A DNA stretch of 59,227 nucleotides from Bradyrhizobium sp. STM 3843. Its GTDB lineage: Bacteria > Pseudomonadota > Alphaproteobacteria > Rhizobiales > Xanthobacteraceae. The first letter of the stretch is position 1. Each line of letters starts with the position of its first letter. The stretch spans positions 1-59,227 of the forward strand of contig NZ_CAFK01000012.1 in the NCBI RefSeq assembly GCF_000239815.1, read 5' to 3'. This document shows positions 18,592 through 27,466 of this stretch, in pieces. The translations under genes were made by a program, and so were the position numbers. The notes under the pieces are model-generated. The model was not told the origin of the DNA. It did not search any database and was given only the letters and a program-made list of their open reading frames with translations.

Positions 18592-18626
18592 GGGCGGCCG
18601 GCAAAGCGCTGGCCGCCCTCTTGTTT
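18592..18626 (+). terminator. Rho-independent terminator of the curlin-repeat gene
   Basis: An 11-bp GC-rich stem (GGGCGGCCGGC / GCTGGCCGCCC, one G-T pair) with a 5-base loop is followed by TCTTGTTT, 23 bases after the stop codon. Confidence 0.75.
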
Positions 18627-18696
18627 ACGAACCTTGCCGCGATATGATGCGAACTTCGGACTCAAAATGCTGGGTCTTTGTCGCGGCGCCCATGCG

Positions 18697-20130
18697 ATGA
18701 TCGACGAGAAGAAGCTCGAGGAGCGCCTGGTCGCGCTCGAAGCGGCCAAATCCTGGAGCCCGCGCGTCGTCTCGCGGCTGGAGACGCTGCTGCGCTCGGG
18801 CGCGGACGAGGCGCTCTACCGCATCAATCCGATCCAGTTCGCCACCGAGAAATCGATTGCCGAGGCTGAAGCGATCGATCTTTTCCTCCATGCCTGCGTG
18901 GCCGGGCTGTTCGACATGGACTGGCTGCTGGTCTGTCCGATGTGCTCCGACGTGGTCGAGAGCTTCCGCACTCTTCGCAAACTGCACACCCATTTCCACT
19001 GCCATCTCTGCCAAAGCGACTACGATGCCGCGCTCGACGACTACATCACGGTGACGTTTACGGTTTCGCCTGCCGTGCGCCGCATCCGTTTCCATGAACC
19101 CGACACGCTGTCGGCCTGGGATTACGTCTTTCATTATAAGATGACACCGGGCGGCCTGATGCCCGACGGCGTGCCCTGGAGCGAGACCGCCAAAGGGTTG
19201 GTGCGGTCGCTCGTCCGCATCGAGCCGGGCGCTGCAGCCAGTCTTGAGATCGATGCGAGCGAAGGCGCGCTGCTTGGCCAGGATTTCGACAGCGACGCGC
19301 AGTTTGTTGTCCCGGTCACGCGAGAGGCGAGTGTCACGCCGTCCCATGTGCCGGTCATGCTCGACCCCGGCACATGCGTGCTCGCCGTGGCGAACATCGC
19401 GCCCGGCAAGGTCGTGTTCGAGATCAGCAACTCGAACAAGCTGCCGGTCGTGTTCGGCATCCTGCAGCTTCCGTCGGCGACGGATCAGCGCCCGAAGCTC
19501 CGCTTCACGCCGTCTTTGTCCGGCAAGCGGCTGTTGATGACGCAGACCTTCCGCGATTTCTTCCGCTCGGAGGTGATCAGCGCGACCGAGGGCATCGCGG
19601 TGCTCGACGTCACCCTGGTCTTCACCGATCTGAAGGGCTCGACGGCGCTCTACGAGCGGATCGGCGATCTCAATGCCTACATCCAGGTACAGCGGCATTT
19701 CCAGCATCTGCTCGACGTCACCGTGCGGCACAATGGCGCCGTCACCAAGACGATCGGTGACGCCGTGATGGCCGCGTTTTCGACCTCGGCCGATGCGGTG
19801 CGGGCGGCGCTCGAGATGCAGGAGGCGGTGGATCAGCTCAATCGCGACCGTCCGCAGCGCGATTTCATCCTCAAGATCGGCGTGCATCGCGGCGCCTCGA
19901 TCGCGGTCACGCTCAACGAGCGGCTGGATTATTTCGGTCAGACGGTGAACATCGCGGCGCGGGTGCAGAACCTTGCCGATGGCGACGAGATCTGCCTCAC
20001 CGAAGACGTCTTTCGTGCGCCTGATGTGGCCGAGATCATCGCGCCATATCCGGTGACAAGGAGCGAGGCCGAGCTCAAGGGCGTCAGCAAGCCGATGTCG
20101 GTCTATCGTCTGGCGCGGCGGACATCCTAG
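18697..20130 (+). CDS. Class III adenylate/guanylate cyclase with N-terminal DUF5939-like and zinc-ribbon region
   Basis: This 477-residue cytoplasmic cyclase has a C-terminal class III catalytic domain at about residues 300-475: LVFTDLKGSTALYER (first metal Asp), TIGDAVMAAFS (second metal Asp) and FGQTVNIAARVQNLA (transition-state Asn/Arg). The N-terminal half includes CPMC...CHLC, a two-CxxC zinc-ribbon-like pair, and fits the adenylate-cyclase-associated DUF5939 type by eye. The start is uncertain: MIDEKKLEER at 18697 looks most protein-like; ATGs at 18634 and 18667 are in frame. cAMP is the likely product. It is convergent with the kinase/response-regulator operon. Confidence 0.88.
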   Translation: MIDEKKLEERLVALEAAKSWSPRVVSRLETLLRSGADEALYRINPIQFATEKSIAEAEAIDLFLHACVAGLFDMDWLLVCPMCSDVVESFRTLRKLHTHFHCHLCQSDYDAALDDYITVTFTVSPAVRRIRFHEPDTLSAWDYVFHYKMTPGGLMPDGVPWSETAKGLVRSLVRIEPGAAASLEIDASEGALLGQDFDSDAQFVVPVTREASVTPSHVPVMLDPGTCVLAVANIAPGKVVFEISNSNKLPVVFGILQLPSATDQRPKLRFTPSLSGKRLLMTQTFRDFFRSEVISATEGIAVLDVTLVFTDLKGSTALYERIGDLNAYIQVQRHFQHLLDVTVRHNGAVTKTIGDAVMAAFSTSADAVRAALEMQEAVDQLNRDRPQRDFILKIGVHRGASIAVTLNERLDYFGQTVNIAARVQNLADGDEICLTEDVFRAPDVAEIIAPYPVTRSEAELKGVSKPMSVYRLARRTS

Positions 20131-20166
20131 TCGGAACCCTGCCGCTGTTGTCGGGGGACGATGAAT

Positions 20167-20547
20167 TCATCGCCGGTCGAGTGAGGCCACAAGTGCGGCG
20201 ACGGCAGCCAGGAGCTTTCGCGCTTCCACGGGCTTCTGCAGGCGTGGCGCGTCGGCGAACTCAGACGGAATGGTGCTCGCGTCATAGCCGGTCAGGAAGA
20301 TCAGCGGGATGTTCCGGGACCTGATCGCCTGGGCCGACGCAAAGCTGGGACCGGCGCCGAGGTTGATGTCCACCAGTGCACAGTCAGGGCTGGTCTGATC
20401 GAGCAGGCCCAGCGCATCCTCCATGCTGCTGACCGGTCCCAAGACGCTCGCGCCGGCGTCCTCCAGCGTCTGCCGTGCATCATCGGCGAGGTAATAATCA
20501 TCCTCGATCACGAGCACGGATCGGCCGGCTAGCAGCATACTGCTCAT
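20167..20547 (-). CDS. Single-domain response regulator
   Basis: This 126-residue receiver domain has no output domain. The acidic pair is in VIEDDYY, the phospho-acceptor Asp in LVDINLG (about residue 60), the switch Thr in FLTGYD and the Lys in LQKPVE. Such stand-alone receivers usually relay phosphate or act by protein contact, as CheY does. It is the last gene of the KaiC-like/kinase operon, starting 9 bases after the kinase stop and in the same reading frame, so stop-codon read-through would make a hybrid kinase. Confidence 0.93.
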   Translation of the reverse strand: MSSMLLAGRSVLVIEDDYYLADDARQTLEDAGASVLGPVSSMEDALGLLDQTSPDCALVDINLGAGPSFASAQAIRSRNIPLIFLTGYDASTIPSEFADAPRLQKPVEARKLLAAVAALVASLDRR

Positions 20548-20556
20548 GCGGGTTTC

Positions 20557-21999
20557 CTATCTGCGCTGGCGGGGGGGGGGGGGACGATCAGTTTGCAGGA
20601 TGCTTTCCCCGGCCTTGAGCGGGAACGCAATATGACAACGAAGTCCGCCGGCATCGAGATCCAACGCACCCCGGCCTTTCAGCTCGTAGGGAACGCGTCG
20701 GGTGATCAGCTCGGTCCCGAAACCCTTACGGCGGTTCTGCTGTGGCGCGATCTCAACGCCGCTCTCCTGCCAATCCAGTTCGAGCCAGCTCTGGCCGTTG
20801 ACCGGCTCAACTTTCCACCGCGAGGCAATCCGGCCGGTGGGGACGCGGAGTGCGCCATATTTCGCGGCATTGGTCGCGAGTTCATGGATGGCGAGCGTCA
20901 GCACCTCAGCGGCCTTGGGCGCGAGCGTGAGCCGGGGGCCGCCGATCGTCACGCGTGCTGCGTCGGCCGCCTGACTCAGCAGTTCGTCATGGATCAAGCT
21001 CTCCAGGTCCACGCCGACCCCTGCTCCACGCGTGAGCAGCGCCTGGGTTCGCGCCAGGGCGGCAATTCGGCCACCCAGCCGTTCGCGGAACTCCCGCGTT
21101 GTGCTGCCGCTGTCGCCGCGGTTGACCAATGATCCGACCATCGCGAGAACGTTGCGGACCCGGTGCTGCAATTCGGCGAGCAGCACCGCCTGGCGCTCCT
21201 CATTGCGTTGCCGCTCGGTCACATCCTGCCCGATCTTGAGGAAGCCGCGGATGGTGCCGTCAACGTTGCGCAAGGCCACCGTTTTCCCGTCGAGAAAGAC
21301 GAGCCCGCCGTCCTTCCGCACGTGCCAGCGCGTGTTGGGCGCCTCGCCGTCCGCGCGGGCGCGGCTCAGCTCCTGTTCCGGCACGCCCTTCGCGCGATCT
21401 TCAGGCGTGAAGATCGTGGAGGCCGGCTTCCCCAGCATCTCCTGCTGGTCCCAGCCGAAGACGGCGGCCGCGCCAGGCAGCCAGCTGACGATGTTGTCCT
21501 CGGCATCGCTGAACATGATCGCATAGTCGCTGGCGTTCTCGGCGATGAGACGGAGGCGCTCGTTGCCGGTCTCCAACTCGCCGAGCAGCGCCTGAAGCTC
21601 ATACTGCCGGTTTCGTGCACGCACCGCCGCGCGGATCGAGCTGGTCAAGGTGATCACTTGAACCGGCCGCTCGAGCAGCGTCACGTTGTGGAGCGATGCC
21701 ACCAGCTCCGTCCGCCAGACGGCGACGCGCCGCTGCGGCAGATGACTTGTGAGAATGACGAAGGGCAGATCCGACCACGCCGGCTGGTTCCGGACCCACG
21801 CGGTCAAGGGCGCGAGATCGCGGCCGAACAGTCCCTCTTCGGTCGCGACCACGGCCAGGCAGTCCGCGCTCAGTCGATCGACCAGTGTCGCATGGTCGGC
21901 GCATATCGTCGCGGTGATGCCGATCCGCGCCAATAGGTCTGCCGTGGCCGGCCCATCTCGGCCGACCGGAGCGAGGATCAAGACTGTGCCGCCATCCAT
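20557..21999 (-). CDS. HWE-type hybrid-like histidine kinase with pseudo-receiver and PAS domains
   Basis: This 480-residue kinase has, in order: an N-terminal receiver-like fold (about 1-130); a coiled linker; a PAS domain with PAC motif (about 150-275, IAENASDYAIMF to FLKIGQDVTERQ); and an HWE kinase core with the phospho-His in ELQHRVRN and the N-box HELATNAAKYGAL. The receiver-like domain has VVATEEG where the phosphorylated Asp should stand, so it is probably a non-phosphorylated pseudo-receiver. Its ATG follows the KaiC-like stop by one base (TGAcATG), which implies tight coupling. A 13-C run in the coding strand sits four codons before the stop codon. Confidence 0.9.
   Translation of the reverse strand: MDGGTVLILAPVGRDGPATADLLARIGITATICADHATLVDRLSADCLAVVATEEGLFGRDLAPLTAWVRNQPAWSDLPFVILTSHLPQRRVAVWRTELVASLHNVTLLERPVQVITLTSSIRAAVRARNRQYELQALLGELETGNERLRLIAENASDYAIMFSDAEDNIVSWLPGAAAVFGWDQQEMLGKPASTIFTPEDRAKGVPEQELSRARADGEAPNTRWHVRKDGGLVFLDGKTVALRNVDGTIRGFLKIGQDVTERQRNEERQAVLLAELQHRVRNVLAMVGSLVNRGDSGSTTREFRERLGGRIAALARTQALLTRGAGVGVDLESLIHDELLSQAADAARVTIGGPRLTLAPKAAEVLTLAIHELATNAAKYGALRVPTGRIASRWKVEPVNGQSWLELDWQESGVEIAPQQNRRKGFGTELITRRVPYELKGRGALDLDAGGLRCHIAFPLKAGESILQTDRPPPPRQRR
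20571..20583. repeat. 13-base mononucleotide G/C tract at the 3' end of the kinase gene
   Basis: Thirteen consecutive G on the plus strand (C in the coding strand) encode part of the C-terminal DRPPPPRQRR. A gain or loss of one base would change the kinase C-terminus and the distance to the response regulator start. It may be a slippage site, or a length artefact of sequencing. Confidence 0.9.
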
Positions 22000-22000
22000 G

Positions 22001-23527
22001 TCAGCCCCGCTTGCCCGGCTCAGGTATCGTTGGTAGTTCCTGCTCGCCGCGGTAGACCGGCGTGCCTGAGAATATCCCGGAGAATTGGGTCAGCGGCGGA
22101 CCGAGCGCGATGCCACTCCTGGTGAGCTGGAACTCACGTATCGTGTGCTCATGGTTCCCGCTCCGCTTCTTGACCACCGAAAGCGCGCGCCGAACCGAAC
22201 CGCCAACTTCGAAATATCTGAGCATCACCACGGCATCACTCAGGTAGCTGATGTCGAGCGGCGTATCCATCGGGCCGACCAGGCCGTGCTGTGCCAGCAC
22301 GAGAATGGTCAGCACACCCTTCTGCCCGAGATAAGTCAGCAGTTCATGCATCTGCAGAACCAGAAAACGTTCGTCCGGCATGGCGGCGAGATAGCCGTTG
22401 AGACTGTCGATGACGATGACCCGCGCACCATCGCTCTCGACGCTGGAACGCACGTTGGCGGCGAATTCTCCGGGCGAGAGCTCGGCGGGATCGATCTGCT
22501 GGAACCGCAACTTGCCCGATGCCATCGCCCGGTCGAGCGGCAGGCCGAGCGTGCGGGCGCGCGCCTCCAGCGTGCCGCGGCCCTCGTCGAAGGCGAAATA
22601 GACCGCGTGCTCGCCGCGATCCGCTGCCGCCAGTGCAAAGGACAATGCGACCGATGATTTGCCGACGCCCGCCGCCCCGATGAACAAGGCATTGGTGCCG
22701 CGCTCGAGGCCGCCACCCAGCAGCCTGTCCAGTTCGGAATTACCACTCGGCGTGAAGTCGCCACGGAAGTCCGTATGATGCTCGGCGGCGATCAGGCGCG
22801 GGAAGATCTTGAGCCCACCTGTCCGAATCGTGAAGTCGTGATAGCCGCCGCGGAACTTGATGCCCCGCATCTTCACCACGCGAATACGTCGGCGCTCGGC
22901 GCCATAGTCGATGGCCAGCTGCTCGAGACTGATGACCCCGTGCGCGATCGAGTGCAGTTGAAGGTCGGTGTCCGCCGATGAGAGGTCGTCCAAGACGACC
23001 ACGGTGCAGTTGCGTGCGGCGAAGAAATGCTTGAGCGCAAGGACCTGGCGGCGGTATCGCAGCGGATTCTGTGCCAAGAGCCGCAGCTCGGAGAGGCTGT
23101 CGAACACCACCCTGGAGGGGTCGAGCGCCGTGACCTTCTCGAACACGAGGTTGGTGGTCTCGCTGAGCTCGATCTCGGCGGGGTGCAGGATCGTCAGTTG
23201 CTGGTCAGGATCGAGGGAGGTTTCCGGCGGCACCAGCTCGAAGACCTCGATGCCGTCGAGCGTCCAGCCATGGCGCTTCGCGACCAGGGCCAATTCGCGA
23301 CGGGTTTCCGAAAGGGTGATGTAGAGCACCCGCTCACCGCGCCGTACGCCCGCGAGCAGGAACTGAAGCGCGATCGTGGTCTTGCCGGTGCCGGGACGGC
23401 CTTCATACAGATACATCCGATTGGGATCGAACCCGCCGCCCAGGATGTCGTCCAGGCCCTCACTGCCGGTGGATACGCGTTCGAAACCGGTTTCTTCCGG
23501 GTCGCTCCCCAGGTCGTCGCTTGCCAT
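22001..23527 (-). CDS. KaiC-like double-RecA ATPase
   Basis: This 508-residue protein has tandem KaiC (RecA-fold) domains, each with a P-loop: GRPGTGKT at residues 43-50 and GAAGVGKS at 284-291. A SETRRE segment follows the first, and a DEGRG segment follows the second. Length and order match cyanobacterial KaiC (519). In the second domain the stretch aligning with the KaiC autophosphorylation site reads ISYLSD where cyanobacteria have ISTITD, so the Ser is kept and the Thr is Tyr. No kaiA or kaiB is nearby. The ATG at 23527 follows GGGAG; the longer frame to 23608 looks like leader. It heads an operon with the HWE kinase and response regulator; the output is probably signalling. Confidence 0.92.
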   Translation of the reverse strand: MASDDLGSDPEETGFERVSTGSEGLDDILGGGFDPNRMYLYEGRPGTGKTTIALQFLLAGVRRGERVLYITLSETRRELALVAKRHGWTLDGIEVFELVPPETSLDPDQQLTILHPAEIELSETTNLVFEKVTALDPSRVVFDSLSELRLLAQNPLRYRRQVLALKHFFAARNCTVVVLDDLSSADTDLQLHSIAHGVISLEQLAIDYGAERRRIRVVKMRGIKFRGGYHDFTIRTGGLKIFPRLIAAEHHTDFRGDFTPSGNSELDRLLGGGLERGTNALFIGAAGVGKSSVALSFALAAADRGEHAVYFAFDEGRGTLEARARTLGLPLDRAMASGKLRFQQIDPAELSPGEFAANVRSSVESDGARVIVIDSLNGYLAAMPDERFLVLQMHELLTYLGQKGVLTILVLAQHGLVGPMDTPLDISYLSDAVVMLRYFEVGGSVRRALSVVKKRSGNHEHTIREFQLTRSGIALGPPLTQFSGIFSGTPVYRGEQELPTIPEPGKRG

Positions 23528-23934
23528 CTCGCCACTCCCGATGCCCGGGCTCACAAGAGCCGGTGACGTCGTTCCGCCCAGGCTGCGAACAGGCCACCCG
23601 AGCCTCACGCCCGCATCTCATTGGAACACGTCCCGCCAAGTCTTGCATCGGGGACCAGGGATTCATCCAGGTGGCGCAAGACCTTGGCACCCGCTTGGCT
23701 AGCGTCGCATTCTCATAGGTAAATCGCGGATCTCGATTTCCGAACGCTCGAAACGCGCATAGCGGGGCAGCTCGACAGAAGTTGCCTTGCGCGGAAGGGC
23801 TTCCCGTCTGCTGCAGTGCATCAGGTCACTGCGTATCCGACCAAAATCAAGGGGATGGCTCGTATAAGGTGTAGACTCGATTTGGTTCAATCTCTTAATC
23901 AGAGACTCCATATTTTGTTCGGATTAGAGAACAG
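23528..23934. other. 407-base intergenic region upstream of KaiC-like and NACHT genes
   Basis: No convincing gene. It holds the divergent promoters of the KaiC operon and the NACHT gene, and marks the change from GC-rich to AT-richer DNA (the last 100 bases before 23935 are clearly AT-richer). A 70-codon open frame on the minus strand (23699-23911) has an Arg-rich, out-of-frame-looking composition and is not called. Confidence 0.6.
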
Positions 23935-25764
23935 ATGACGATAGAGCCTCAGACTGCCACCTTACTTGCCAAATTTGCAGAGAAATTCGCTGAACCCATT
24001 TTTGGACTTGCCGGTCGAGCAAAAGTGAGGCTTGCCGAAACGCTCAGTCTAAATCTGGCGCCGTATTACGAGACTACAATTGCGCGCTGCTCGAACATTA
24101 GAACGCTGATCAGCCGCGACCAATCCATTCCTATCGATTTGATCTACGTTCCAACTTATCTATCGGCCGAGCGCAAGACCATAAACGAGGACGAATTCAT
24201 CGAACGAATCCCGCGCGACAAAGCCATTATTGTGTGCGGCAGCGGTGGTTCCGGTAAATCTGTCTTCATGCGCCGTTTGTTCCTAGCTTTGGCGCATGGC
24301 ACGCATGCCGCTCTTCCGATTCTCGTTGAACTGCGTGGCATCAATACTCTTGTTAGCTCGAAGATACTCCCGTACGTCTATCACTCGCTTGTGCTGGGAC
24401 CGGGTTCAGTTATCTCCGAAAGACAGTTCGAAGCTGCGGTGAAGACTGGCGCCATATACCTAATTCTAGACGGCTTCGACGAGGTTGCCCCCGAAATCCG
24501 CTCATCACTTGAGAAGGAGCTGATCGAACTGCAGCGCAACAATCCAAATATGGTTCTGATTGTTACTAGTCGAGAAGATGAACGCTTCTCTTCGTGGCAG
24601 AACTTTGTTCGCTTTTCGGTTCTTCCAATGGCCAAGAAGGAGGTGGTTGAGCTGCTACGGAAGTTGCCGTACCAGAAAGTAATACGTAATAAGTTTGCGG
24701 AGGCGGTGCGTACATCGCTGTACGACAAACACGAGAGTTTTCTCTCAAACCCGCTCCTGGCGACGATGATGCTCATCACATATGAGCAGTTCGCGCAAAT
24801 CCCTGACAAGATTCACATCTTTTATGAGCAAGCTTTTGAAACGCTCTTCTTTCGTCACGATACTTTGAAGGAGGCGGGATTTGAGCGAAAGCGCTACGTC
24901 GATTTGGCTATCAATGAGTTTAAGAATTGCCTTTCGGCCTTTTGTATCTCCACTTATGTGAAGGCAAAATACCAGTTCACGGAATCGGAAGTTCTAGATG
25001 CAATCACTGCAGCTTGTCGCCATGAGAAGTTGGATGTCAGGCCGGCGGACTTTCTCCGTGACCTCATAGAATCCGTCTGCATTATGCAGCGCGATGGCAC
25101 GCTGATAACATTTACGCACCGTTCGTTTCAAGAGTACTTCAGTGCTTGCTTCATATCGAGAAGTCCTTCGATTGATCTTGCAGATCTCCTCGATAAGCTA
25201 TCGCTTCAGCCTCAGGACAACGTTATCTCGATGGTTCTGGACATCAACCGCCCGCTGATCGAGCGAACCTGGATTGCTCCGAGGCTCAGAAATATCTTAC
25301 TCATCGCGCAGAAATACAATGCTAAACAGCCTATTACTTTCGCTTCCGAGGCGATTGGCGATTTCTTTCTCTCTACAATGGGAAACAAGAGCCGTTTGCG
25401 TCCTGTATTGAGCGTGCGAAATGAACGGTTCAATCGGTTTCCGATCTTGGTGGGACAACTTTATCCGGAATTCTTCAAGGGTGTATTTGATCCGCTGATG
25501 TCAAACGACTTTATTGATGTGGAGGAAGTGCAGCGGCGAATAAGTTTGCGACCGCGCCGCAAGAAGGCGAAGGGAGAGGCGCAACAGATTTTCGGTAATG
25601 GGACTCTTAACCTTTCCGGCGAAGATGATGAGTGGCTTGCGGAAACGAGTATCGGCCACCACTTCGAACGGTTCAGGAGAGCCCTTTTGGCCGTTGGTCG
25701 GCACGTTGAGAGATCGGTGAAGGAAGCCGAAAAGTCCGGAAAAACCTTGCTGCTACTTAAGTGA
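23935..25764 (+). CDS. NACHT-domain STAND NTPase (bacterial NLR-like, probable anti-phage protein)
   Basis: This 609-residue protein has a short N-terminal region (1-75, ending in an IDLIYVPTYL strand typical of NACHT proteins). A NACHT NTPase domain follows: Walker A GSGGSGKS at 102-109, Walker B with the NACHT acidic patch LILDGFDEV at 176-184, sensor 1 TSRED at 211-215 and a winged-helix HRSFQEYF near 395. The C-terminal ~200 residues have no recognised repeats (no LRR, TPR or WD40). Bacterial NACHT proteins of this size form known anti-phage families. The codon use and AT content differ clearly from neighbours on both sides, so horizontal transfer is likely. It stands alone; no mobile gene is adjacent. 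Confidence 0.87.
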   Translation: MTIEPQTATLLAKFAEKFAEPIFGLAGRAKVRLAETLSLNLAPYYETTIARCSNIRTLISRDQSIPIDLIYVPTYLSAERKTINEDEFIERIPRDKAIIVCGSGGSGKSVFMRRLFLALAHGTHAALPILVELRGINTLVSSKILPYVYHSLVLGPGSVISERQFEAAVKTGAIYLILDGFDEVAPEIRSSLEKELIELQRNNPNMVLIVTSREDERFSSWQNFVRFSVLPMAKKEVVELLRKLPYQKVIRNKFAEAVRTSLYDKHESFLSNPLLATMMLITYEQFAQIPDKIHIFYEQAFETLFFRHDTLKEAGFERKRYVDLAINEFKNCLSAFCISTYVKAKYQFTESEVLDAITAACRHEKLDVRPADFLRDLIESVCIMQRDGTLITFTHRSFQEYFSACFISRSPSIDLADLLDKLSLQPQDNVISMVLDINRPLIERTWIAPRLRNILLIAQKYNAKQPITFASEAIGDFFLSTMGNKSRLRPVLSVRNERFNRFPILVGQLYPEFFKGVFDPLMSNDFIDVEEVQRRISLRPRRKKAKGEAQQIFGNGTLNLSGEDDEWLAETSIGHHFERFRRALLAVGRHVERSVKEAEKSGKTLLLLK

Positions 25765-26047
25765 GTTTTGAGTCGTTCGGGTCAGTGTGATGAAGCTTGA
25801 TCGGTGTGATGCCGTCCCAGAGTCACGGCGATATTGTCATCTCGTCACAATGCCCGACAGTCCGGCCAGACCTTTTTCGCCAATGGCACGATCATGATTC
25901 GGTGAAGGGGCGCGCCCGCTCGATTGATCGATCATCGCTCGTTGGTCGCGCTTTGTTGATAGCTCGTGATGACATTTCTCTCATGGCCCGACGCTCCAGA
26001 CAGCATGGAGCTGAGCCCGCTCGGCTCCTGTCATAGGGAGAAGACAA

Positions 26048-26260
26048 ATGACCAGAGTTACCTTTGCATCGGTCGCGCTGATCGCGGCACTCGCAGTCAC
26101 CACTCAAGCTCAGGCCGCCCGCAGCAGCAATGCCGCGGCGCGGCACGCCACGAACAAGAGCCATACCATCACCACCGATTGCGTGCGGGCTCCGAATGTG
26201 GGCGCGTATGCCACGGCTCCCTACACCGAACCTCCTTGCATGCCCGCCAGTTCCAACTGA
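26048..26260 (+). CDS. Small secreted protein, 70 residues
   Basis: The protein has a clear signal peptide (MTRVTFASVALIAALAVTTQAQA) and a mature part of about 47 residues rich in Ala, Asn, Thr and Pro, with two cysteines (one in TDCVR, one in PPCMP) that could form a disulfide. GGGAGAAG lies 5-12 bases upstream of the ATG. No known family. The 283 bases between the NACHT gene and this one contain nothing else that I can support. Confidence 0.65.
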   Translation: MTRVTFASVALIAALAVTTQAQAARSSNAAARHATNKSHTITTDCVRAPNVGAYATAPYTEPPCMPASSN

Positions 26261-26489
26261 TAATTACGACGATCGGGCTGGCATACATTGCCAGCCCGAT
26301 TACGTAGTTGTAGCGCAACCGGCCATACGATCGACCCTCCGCGGGATGCTCGACTGCGGCCACCGGCCTGCACGGATGGCGCACAATCACGCGCCTTCAC
26401 TTCCGGCCGAGCTGAGGGCGCGGCTAAATTTCGCGCGCCAACCCAGCCCCAAACTCGCCCGTGCTCGGGAGCCCTGCGAAGGACTTCAG

Positions 26490-27413
26490 ATGATTGAAAG
26501 TGACGAATCCCGCTTGCTGGAACAGCTGCTCAATGACAGCTGGAACTATCACGACCAGGAGAGTGCACGTCTTGCGTGCGAGCTCGAAGCGGTGAGCCCG
26601 GCGGCCGTATTACCCCGCCTGCTTGCGCCCTTCATCCATCTCTCCATCCACACGCTCGGGACGCATTTGGGCGATTGGCCGCGCGCGCTCATCCTGGGCA
26701 AACGTATTGCCGCAGGCCATGCGCCCGACCTCGAAACGATGAAGGCCTGGGGGTGGCTCTATGTTGCCGCCGTCCTCAGCGGCGATTTGGTCGAAGCGGC
26801 GGACGTCGAACTTTCTTATCTCAAAGCCGCCGGGGACGATTTCGGTGCAGCCTTGCTGGAGCTGCGCTTCATGCTGGCCGAGGCCTTAATCGGCTCGAAA
26901 CGCGTTGGTGAAGGCGCACGACTTTATCGTCGCGCGCTGGATGTCGTCGGCCAAGTCCAGCCGTCGGCGCGTTTGGACCGCACCATCGCGGTCGCCAGCA
27001 ATAATCTCGCTTGGGAGCTCTATGAGATGTCGCCGCGCACGGCGGATGAGAGCGCCTTGATGCAACTCTCGGCCGAGACCAGTCTCAAGTTCTGGCTCAA
27101 ATGCGGCAACTGGACCAATGCCGAGCGCGGGCACTATCTCAACGCGCTGGTCGCCAATGTCACCGGCAATCCCGAGCCGGGTCTGGTGCATGCTGACACG
27201 GCGCTCGCGATCATCGCTGCCAATGGCGAGCGCCCGCTCGATGCCGCGCTGCTTCATTTGGCGCGGGCGGTGTCGCTTGCCGCCTTGGGCGATGCCGACG
27301 GCGCGGCGCGCGCAATCGGCGATGCCGAGGTTACCGCAGCCAAGCTGGCCGCAACGGACTTGAAGGCGCGTTTCGCTGCCGAGCGGGCCAAGGTCGTGGC
27401 CGCTGTTCTCTGA
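26490..27413 (+). CDS. Alpha-helical TPR-like protein of unknown function
   Basis: This 307-residue soluble protein is almost entirely helical and Ala/Leu-rich. Paired helices resemble tetratricopeptide repeats, for example WGWLYVAAVLSGDLVEAADVEL and ARLYRRALDVVGQV, and later LLHLARAVSLAALGDADGAARA. No enzymatic motif or signal peptide is visible. GAAGGAC precedes the ATG at 26490; the frame is open further upstream to 26130 but that part overlaps the small secreted gene out of frame. A scaffold or protein-binding role would fit TPR proteins in general. Confidence 0.7.
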   Translation: MIESDESRLLEQLLNDSWNYHDQESARLACELEAVSPAAVLPRLLAPFIHLSIHTLGTHLGDWPRALILGKRIAAGHAPDLETMKAWGWLYVAAVLSGDLVEAADVELSYLKAAGDDFGAALLELRFMLAEALIGSKRVGEGARLYRRALDVVGQVQPSARLDRTIAVASNNLAWELYEMSPRTADESALMQLSAETSLKFWLKCGNWTNAERGHYLNALVANVTGNPEPGLVHADTALAIIAANGERPLDAALLHLARAVSLAALGDADGAARAIGDAEVTAAKLAATDLKARFAAERAKVVAAVL

Positions 27414-27466
27414 ACTGACGTCGACTCGCTGGGCAACGGCCATATGCTGTTGGGCAACACCGCGGT

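Noticed and set aside
23699..23911. 70-codon minus-strand frame beside the NACHT gene
   Set aside because: I considered a defence partner or an integrase remnant, but the sequence has no motif and the end is an Arg/Glu-rich out-of-frame type.
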